Assembly (NCBI GenBank): GCA_009761415.1
Contig: QUOL01000004.1
Coordinates: forward strand, 1,364,001-1,428,000
Length of the DNA stretch: 64,000 nucleotides
Source: Sarcomyxa edulis
Lineage: Eukaryota > Basidiomycota > Agaricomycetes > Agaricales > Mycenaceae
Direction of reading: 5' to 3'
In this document: in pieces, positions 56,599 through 64,000 of the stretch
How positions within the stretch are numbered: position 1 is the first letter of the stretch
How the letters are laid out: every line of letters begins with the position of its first letter
Made by a program: the position numbers and the translations under genes
The notes under the pieces: model-generated
Seen by the model: only the letters and a program-made list of their open reading frames with translations
Database searches by the model: none
Told to the model about the DNA's origin: nothing

Positions 56599-58019
56599 TC
56601 TGGCTGGACCAAATCGTGGTGGCCTACATCTGGAGGCACGACGCGCGGGATTGCATAACATGGGCGTCAAACTCTGGATGGCTGCGGATACGTCACTGTA
56701 ATTGATTGTCAGATCCGTAGCCTGTATTCAGTCACGAGATTGGTCAGAGGTCGAACGCTGAGCACGAGGCAACTTCGAATCGACTTTGGGATCTAGTCAA
56801 ACAATATGCCGAGCCTCAAGCTCGGATCACTACAAAGATACCTCGAATCGGAGTCCTTGGCTGTCTTTCACAACTAACATCTGCATCAGCACTCGCCGTC
56901 CATGCGACAGTTCTGGTGACCCTCACCGAGTGACTGGGACTTCTGGTGAAGTCAAGCCCAAGACGAAATCATAGACGCATCTTCGATGTCGCTGCGCACA
57001 GTAGAACGTAAGAACCCTTCCCGAGATCGTGGCGTCGAGCGAGGCGCTTGGGTTTGCGAAGCCACGAAGCATTATCCGTCGACATCGCGGCTAACTTCAA
57101 TCATCCGACCGTAGAGCTGTAATTTGGAGTGGCTCGGGTCATACTTCCATGGAGAGATGGGCTTACCAATGTCAATCATGAAGCCGGGGTGGATACACCG
57201 AACTGTTCAAGGAGCCCGCAGATACACTTGAATGGAGCGTCTGTGAGTTACAAGTGGCGCGTACTGGACACTTCGGATCCCCGATTTACATGGCGGTCAG
57301 AGGGACGGGAGACGCTGAGAAATGCGGCATTCGACGCATCAAACGTGCGTGGGTTATCGCGGAGGAGCCCTTTCTCGGGATCCTGAATCGCTGATCAGCC
57401 TGGGTGCCTGATGAATCTAATTTTGGTATTACGAAAGGTACGAGCTCTCGTATAAGAGTCCAACTCGATAGGAGAGGTCGCAGCAGTTGTAGTCGCCGTC
57501 AAGTAACATCTATGATGCATGTCTGTAGTTGTGATACATCAATAACAGCCATTCGAGCAACTGAGATCGAGAGAACATATGCACTAGTGTAACTTACAGT
57601 CAAGATAAGTCGGCAAGTAAAAATTTGGGACCTGAAAAGTCCAACCTTCGAAGATCATTGAGTCAAGCGTGGCCTCGAATGAAATCCTGAAACAAAAGGA
57701 TTTGTATGATCTCGCCAGGATTTACGACTCGGAGCTCGAGAGAAAAACATACGGAGACTCGGGATGGTCAACGTCGCGTCTAAGTTTTTGGTCGGCTATT
57801 TTTGGTCGAACGTGCTATCTTCTCAGGACCCTTGGCACCCGGACCATGCATCAACACCGGTGGGACCCCACCGTACCCACCGACGTGCCATCAAACAAAA
57901 TCATATTTAACCTCATCAGATTCAATGCCGCTCGATAAGTGTATCCTTCACCCCCCTTCCTCTCAACAAGGATGGCTCTAAAGTCAAAAATTAGAGGTGT
58001 ATCGCTCATCTTCGCGTAG
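56599..58019. other. Intergenic or unresolved
   Basis: The missing first exon(s) of the downstream permease may lie here. A GTG-initiated frame at 57669-57938 (hydrophilic start, ELERKTYGDSGWS) could not be joined to it. Nothing else supported. Confidence 0.4.
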
Positions 58020-60790
58020 GTCCCAACGTATTTCACTGGTTCTGATCGTCTCTTACTTTTGCGATAGTTGCGGAACTGCACTCTTTTCAGATGGTATGGA
58101 GAATTGAATTTGAACGCGTCCTCAGAGATCCTGATGTTTGCTATGAAGGTTATGCAAACGGTGTCATTGGAAGTGGTGCGCGACAGTATTTTAGCTGCGA
58201 TCCTACGAGTATCTAATTGAGATCCCACAGTCAATACGCGTCAGTGCATTGGCTGAGTCAACTAAGCAGTATTTTAAACGCTTGTTTTGCAGTTTTGAGT
58301 CGTATATATGGCGCCGAAGCATCGGCTCACAACCGTAGTACCGTCCTCAGCAGTCTCGCCTTTGCTGGAACGATTGTTGGAATGGTATGTGTTTGCTCCA
58401 AATCCACGGGTCTTACAGCGCTCAAAGACTCTTGTTCCTAGCTAACATTTGGCTATATCTCTGATAAAGTCGGACGCAAATTCGGCATGGTACGTCCCCA
58501 CTCTTGTATACCGATCTAATCTTATGCTGATTATTGTGAAGATGTCTGCAACGGGCATCGTAGCTTTGTTTTCTGGACTCTCTGCTGCTTCTTCCGGAGC
58601 ACATCATAGCGTCGGCGGAATGTTGGCTATGCTTAGCGCATGCAGGTCAGTCTCGATGCTAGTCCTGTGGACAGCAGTCGTTGAATTCGCCGTAGATTCT
58701 TGCTCGGTATTGGAGTTGGCGCAGAATATCCCTGCGGCTCCGTATCAGCTTCTGAGCAATCCGAAGAATCTTCTATTTCGAAGAATGCTCAGCATCGTTG
58801 GTTCGCGCTCGCTACTAGTAAGCAAACTATACCGTCTTGACTTGTCGATAGTAGCACTAACGCTCTCGATAGATTGTATGATCGACACAGGTTTTGTTGT
58901 CGCTGCGTTTGTGCCTCTTGTGCTGTTCTGGATGTAAGTCTAGTAGTTCCCTTTTACGACGGCCTTGGAGGCTTACAATATTGTTACTCCCTAACAGCTT
59001 CGGTGACAATCATCTTCGTGCAGTATGGCGACTCTCTCTCGGTCTCGGCATGATACCTGCTATCGCTGTATTTGTATGGCGTTTAAGCATAGATGAGCCA
59101 GAGAGATTCAGAAAAGACTCGATGAAAACAGCACGCATCCCGTACCTGCTCATACTACGTCGTTACGGAGGAAGACTGGCTGCCATCTCTTTCACTTGGT
59201 TTGTCTTGAACCACATGCTTTGCGCGTATACTGACAATGTTCTTCGGTCCTTCAGGTTCCTCTACGACTTCATAACGTAAGTCTTCTTTCTCGAAATGTT
59301 GATATTGCTCTGCTGATCGTATTTTCAGCTATCCCGTCAGTTCCTCCCGTCGCAATATTTTTTTTGTACACTCTACTCACCATTGAAACAGTTCGGAATA
59401 TATTCTTCGACTGTGGTCAACAAGTAAGAAACCTCTTTCATGACCAAATGCCTAGGTTGACTGAGATGATCACAGCGTTACCGGAGGCTCGAGCGCCCTC
59501 AGTGTCGTCTTCGGATGGAACGTGGTTATCAAGTGTGTCTTTTCGCCTGAAATAATATGTCACGGATCACGGTCATCTAATGCGATTCTACAGTCTGTTC
59601 TATATTCCAGGTAAAATATTTGTTGTTCTTTGATCCAGTCTTTTACTTGATACTCGATGTTTGTATTTCAGGGACTGTTGGTGGTGCATTTGTTGTCGGT
59701 GAGTAGCAAGTCAAGTGGAACCAACGATGTCGCTCATATTTTGCAGACTACCTGGGCCCCAAGTACACGATGGTATTCTATGATCTTTGCACTTGTCGTT
59801 GATCAAACGTATTGATCTAATTTTTGTCGCCTCAGATCACTGGCCTTCTTCTGCAAGCCATCATTGGCTTCATCATGAGTGGCCTCTACGTCCAGTAAGC
59901 AGACTCAGGAAACCTCATCATCCCAGCACTCACACATCACACACAGACTAACAAACCACATTGCCGCCTTTGCCGTATGTGAAATGAATGCTCCAGAGTG
60001 AACGTCCATCAACTTACATTTCTGCGATGGTCAGGTCGTATACGGCATTTTCCTGAGCTTTGGAGAACTTGGCCCCGGTAACTGTCTCGGTCTGTTGGCT
60101 TCAAAGAGTGGGCCGACCGCTGTTCGTGGTCAGTTCTACGGTGTAGCTGCTGCTATTGGCAAAGTTGGAGGTGAGCATTTCAAGCTGAATCATGTTACAG
60201 GATGAGCATGAAACTGATCACTGTATCGCAGCTTTTGTGGGCACATGGGGTCAGTAGTCGCATATCTTTATTGACAATTGAAACTAATGAGTGTCATTGA
60301 CCGATAGCTTTCCCCCCTATGATCGACGGTAATTTGATCCATTATTCCGCAAGAATAAGGATACTAATGTTTCTATACAGACTTTGGTGGACCGAAATCT
60401 GTGAAAGGAAACACTGGCCCGTTCTGGGTTGGTAGCGGTACGTACCTCAGCTGAAACATATATGTTCTTGTCATCTAGATGGTTGTTTCGCTATGCAGGT
60501 CTCGCTGTTCTATCCGCCATTGTCACATTCCTATTCATTAAACCTTTGAGCCATGATGGCATGGCTGAAGAAGACCTCCGCGTGAGTGTATCTCTATCCT
60601 AAAACTCCGCTTATCCGTACTCATTTCTGAAATTGTACAGTTCCGCGAATACTTGGAAGCCCATGGCTGGGACACCACGCAAATGGGACTCATTAGCACT
60701 GAGAGTGCAGAAACATGGTCCTCTGCATCGAAAGAGAAGGATGCAGCAGCAGTAGAGAATGTCCCCGTTGACGAGAAGCATGCTGTATGA
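58020..60790 (+). CDS. Git1-like MFS permease (5' end unresolved)
   Basis: Plasma-membrane transporter of the phosphate/glycerophosphodiester permease group. About 23 visible exons, many tiny: 24 nt at 58149-58172, 21 nt at 59256-59276, 7 nt at 59329-59335 and 17 nt at 59594-59610. Conserved text is [16 protein letters not shown] (TM1), [33 protein letters not shown] (MFS loop motif), [20 protein letters not shown] (a group hallmark), [62 protein letters not shown] and a C-terminal [17 protein letters not shown]. The substrate is likely glycerophosphoinositol, phosphate or a related compound, inferred from family. The first visible exon reads [20 protein letters not shown], with about five residues more than usual. 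The true start codon was not found. Confidence 0.85.
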
Positions 60791-61059
60791 TCATGAGTGC
60801 GGCTATTCCATAACGATGCTCTACTTTGGGTAGGGCTCTAATGACTTGTTATGCTTGTACCCTCGTATCTTGTCTTATACTTACACAGAAATGATATTAT
60901 TTGCTGTTAGTATCAGTAATTGTCCAGACGTGCTTGCTATGCCACGGTGCCACCAGAGGTACCGTGATTCGTGTTTGCTCCGGTTAGAAATCGAGGCCAC
61001 TGGGACGCGCGGACGCGTCTCTCAAGAACTTGCAACTGTTAGCGTCATTTCAGAACACC

Positions 61060-61532
61060 ATGTCTTCCTCTGCCTCCTCATCCAAACCAACGGACAAGCC
61101 CACTACATCGAAAGAGTCCATCAAGGAAGAAACAGCTCCTCAAAATCTAGGTGTCCTAGAGGAGGATGATGAGTTTGAAGAGTTCGCCGTAGCAGGTTCG
61201 AGGAGTTTTTTTGCCTATCCTGCTCTTGTATGCCAGTATGAAGTTACTCAACTTATCGTTTGACGCACTACAACAGACTGGGATGACTCCCAGACAGACC
61301 TTGCCCATCTCGCCGGAGCAGCACCAGGTGCAGCAAAATCAGGCGGTGATAAACTATGGGAGGATAATTGGGACGATGATGATATCGAGGATGAGTTCAG
61401 TGTGCAACTGAGGTGAGCAATGATGCCCTTTCTTTCTCCTACTTGTTATACTAATATCAATATAGGAACGAGCTGGCGAAGACAGCTAAGACGGCTGCTG
61501 AGTCTGGAAGTGGTGATGCAATGGAGCATTGA
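61060..61532 (+). CDS. SEM1: SEM1/DSS1 26S proteasome subunit
   Basis: Three exons: 61060-61195, 61277-61412, 61466-61532; 112 aa. Small acidic protein of the proteasome lid that also binds BRCA2-, TREX2- and PCI-type partners. The signature is present in both halves: LEEDDEFEEF, then DWDDSQ, and after a Gly/Ala linker LWEDNWDDDDIEDEFSVQLR followed by NEL. The N-terminal 30 residues are a Ser/Thr/Lys-rich extension. Intron positions inside the two tryptophan blocks are supported by frame. Complete. Confidence 0.95.
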
Positions 61533-62057
61533 AACAGCGTCTTGTCGGATTCGGAGCGCTATATAATATCATCCTTCAGTCTGGACTAGATGCAACGATG
61601 CGCTGAAATTTCTCTGATCCTTCCAAAACTTTTCAATTCAGGCGCTATCTACGAACAGATCTCGGTTGGTTGGGCTGCATAACAGTCAAGGCTCCTCCTG
61701 CCCACGTCCACCTCCAGGAATCTTCTCAAAGGAAATGCAACACCAAAGACCATCAGGATGTACCAACGAGCATACGAGAGGCCATGACGCTAGAAGCTAA
61801 CTGATTCACATCAACCCAGGAGTGTACTCTTCCATTCACCAGATCTCTCAACGACTGCAAGGACTCAAGCTTCAATAGATGCGTATGGAACATGAATCAA
61901 CTGCCCAGCAGAGACTATGCATACAACGTACAGCTAACTGCCGTAGGGACTTTAAAATGAACTAGTAATGTACGAATATGAATAAAAATATGTATATGTA
62001 GAAAATGTCTGTCTGGGTGCAGGGAGGAAGGAAGGCGAAGACCTATCTCACCCTATC
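61533..62057. other. Convergent 3' flanks
   Basis: Between SEM1 and the sirtuin gene. No feature seen. Confidence 0.5.
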
Positions 62058-63956
62058 CTATCCCCCTGCCCCACGAGATCCGCGTAACCCATATTGAACA
62101 GTCCGTACCAACTTATGGAACCCGCCCCTGGCTCCGCTCCCGTCTTCCTCATGGGCCTGATCCCCAGCTTCGATTGCAGCAGTCAATGCTGCTGACGTCT
62201 TCTTGGGACTAGAAGTCGAAGTGGATTTGGGATGAGCACGAGAAGCGTCTCTCGCAGCCTTACGTGCGGCTTTTGTCCTTGGTACAGGTTTCCGGCGGGC
62301 AGGACGGTGAGGAGGAGATGGTGTGGGAAGTGCAGAAGTGGGTGTTGTTTTCCGAAGAGAATGTGAAGGTGAGTGTGAGTGTCTTGATGAAGGTGGTAAT
62401 GTATCGATGTATACTTCCGGGGTTGGGCGGCGTCTAGCAGGTATTCGGATGGTGATTTTACTCGAAGTCGGGGTAGTAGAAGCAGCAGCAGTAGCCGATG
62501 TTGAGGACAGAGATTTGCGTTTACTTTTGGGAGGGGAAGGCAAGCCGACGATCTTCCGTCTTTTTGCGGTGGTGGGGGAGCCGATGCTCGATGCTGGAGC
62601 ACCTTTCCGTTTCGAATTCTTCTTCGCTGCCTTGGCTTGTTCCTGTGCCTCCCGCTCTGCAGCCAAAAGGGCTTCCTCCTCACGCCTCCGCTTCTTCTGA
62701 ACAGCTAATTCCTTGGCTTTGAGCTCCTTCTCGATCTCCTCCTGCAACATACTCGCAAAAAGCTGTGCATCTCCCTGGAGCCACACATCAAACACACCTT
62801 CCCATTCTCTCGTCGGAACGGGAAAGTCGTAGTTTAGATAGACAGCTTTCATAGGTTGTTGTTCTTCGTCTGTCACAGGTGAACGTCGAGGTGAGGGTGC
62901 AGGACTTGGCAGACCCAACTCCTTGTTCTGATTCGTCGCTGCCGTCGTCGCTGTGGCCGAACGAGAATGAACAGCCTTCGCAAATTCACGCACGATCCTC
63001 TTCGTCCCCTTCACCCTAAGACTAGTCCCCACCACCAACAATAAATCAGCACCACTCCTCCCTTTCCCCTTCGAGGACCCGATCAAATCCTTGCGCACCA
63101 CCTCGCCCACCTCTTCTCCATCTTTATGATCTTCGTTGTATAAAACCACACTTGGACGTAACTTTCCAACCCCCCGAGCCCGTTTGCCCACTAATAACCT
63201 CGTTGCTTCCATGGAAGTGCATTCGGGGCATTGAGGAGGTGTGCCGGAGGCGAGGGAGGGTAGGTGATCTTCTAGGGGGAATGAGTGAGTGCAGGTTTGA
63301 CAATGCAGCCACTGTAGAGTCCCGTGCAGTGGTATGCACCGTGGTGTTTCGGCTGGAGGGGAAGGAAGACGTTGTGGAGTTGGAGTCGGCCAGGGGCCTT
63401 CAGGGAGTAGGTCTGGGTCTGCATCTGGGTCTGCTTCTTCGAGGGGCACGGATAGAGGGAGGGTTTTACAAGCCTTCGTGCGGGCCTTGCATCGTAGACG
63501 TTTGACTTCAAAGTCTGGAACACCAAATGAGAGTCCGGATTTGAGTTCGATGGCGTCTATGTTCTGGGTGTATACTCGGAGGAGCCTTCCTCGGTCGTCG
63601 AGGGAACGGAGGACGTGATGAAAAGGAGTGGGGTCTGCGATTTTGGACAGTTCGGAGAGGCGAGCGATCATTTGGCAGAAAAGAGATGTAGTATGTTCGG
63701 ACTATAGGAGTTTGTGTGAGTATGGATAGAGAGTAACAGGGGAGCCATATGTGATAGGGTGGGATGTATGACTTCCAACCGTACCATAACCGTCTAGAGA
63801 CCTTGTAACGACGACCACTCACATTGAAAACCGAAGCATCGAATAGATCCTTTCCAGATGACATGGACTCCCTTGGATTATCCCGTTTCAAAGTTTTGAA
63901 AAGCCCTTCTGGAGATCTGAAATCTGGAATGCCTGCCTGCACGGATATTCCTGCGC
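62058..63956 (-). CDS. Hst3/Hst4-type sirtuin, 5' end outside window
   Basis: NAD-dependent protein deacetylase; Hst3/Hst4 members remove H3K56 acetylation in the nucleus. Visible exons 63956-63823 and 63701-62058. The upstream acceptor (CTAG at 63957) shows at least one more exon beyond the right edge, which would carry the start of the GAGxS motif. Seen: GISVQAGIPDFRSPEGLF, YTQNID, the catalytic HGT (PLHGTLQWLHC), zinc ligands CQTC and CPEC, RPSVVLYNE, and LLLVVGTSLRVKG. After the fold (about 340 visible residues) comes a long tail: a charged helix (EEIEKELKAKELAVQKKRRR), then Ser/Pro/Lys-rich sequence with several basic clusters suited to nuclear import. The second exon is 1.6 kb without intron. 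Confidence 0.9.
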
Positions 63957-64000
63957 CTAGAAATCAAACGCATACAAAATATCAGGGTGAGTTCCAGGAT

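Noticed and set aside
57669..57938. 89-codon frame as the N-terminus of the permease
   Set aside because: It starts with GTG and cannot be joined in frame to the TM1 exon.

Overview
The window is nuclear DNA of a filamentous basidiomycete, most likely an agaricomycete. Genes are dense and cut by many short (about 45-65 nt) GT-AG introns. Several encode typical basidiomycete families: a DUF6593-like remnant, a TKL-type kinase with an HGDLKGNNVL loop, F-box/LRR proteins, urease, and the phosphoketolase/acetate kinase pair. I rebuilt splice models by hand from reading frame, splice sites and family motifs. Exon ends are inferred from sequence, not from RNA. 

Layout, left to right. 1-2.7 kb: no confident gene, but degenerate exon-like modules and a tandem duplication. 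2.7-7.2 kb: a SIM-RING protein, an ambiguous small gene and a proline-rich protein. 8.2-11.4 kb: complete urease (11 exons). 11.8-14.7 kb: two unrecognised minus-strand genes. 15.5-22 kb: a DENND6-type Rab GEF, a CPSF6-like RRM protein and SPT2. 22.3-26.3 kb: an MFS transporter and a short-chain dehydrogenase. 27.8-36.5 kb: an unknown low-complexity protein, two F-box proteins, a small secreted protein and ERG3. 36.9 kb: intron-bearing tRNA-Arg(CCG). 37.6-42.9 kb: a two-TM PY-motif protein, an unknown protein, a quinone-oxidoreductase-like enzyme and a TKL-type kinase. 43.8-56.2 kb: phosphoketolase (minus) and acetate kinase (plus), head to head, with a complete 6,453-bp Ty3/gypsy chromovirus between them. 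58-60.8 kb: a Git1-like MFS permease in about 23 exons. 61.1 kb: SEM1/DSS1. 62.1 kb to the right edge: an Hst3/Hst4-type sirtuin whose first exon lies outside. 

The most interesting locus is the phosphoketolase-acetate kinase pair. Together the two enzymes would make acetyl phosphate from sugar phosphates and then acetate plus ATP. They are divergent, so they probably once shared about 1.1 kb of intergenic promoter. A chromovirus with two identical-looking 304-bp LTRs and a perfect 5-bp target duplication (ATTCC) has landed about 155 bp upstream of the phosphoketolase start, in the same orientation as that gene. The element looks intact. It carries gag with a zinc knuckle, then a -1 slippery heptamer GGGAAAA just before the gag stop, then protease, RT, RNase H, integrase and chromodomain. 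It has no tRNA-type primer site. The sequence 2 nt inside the 5' LTR is instead exactly complementary over 10 nt to an internal LTR site, as expected for Tf1/sushi-type self-priming. 

Other points are microexons of 4, 7 and 8 nt in three genes, one GC-AG intron, and a palindrome around 12-bp repeats beside the tRNA.
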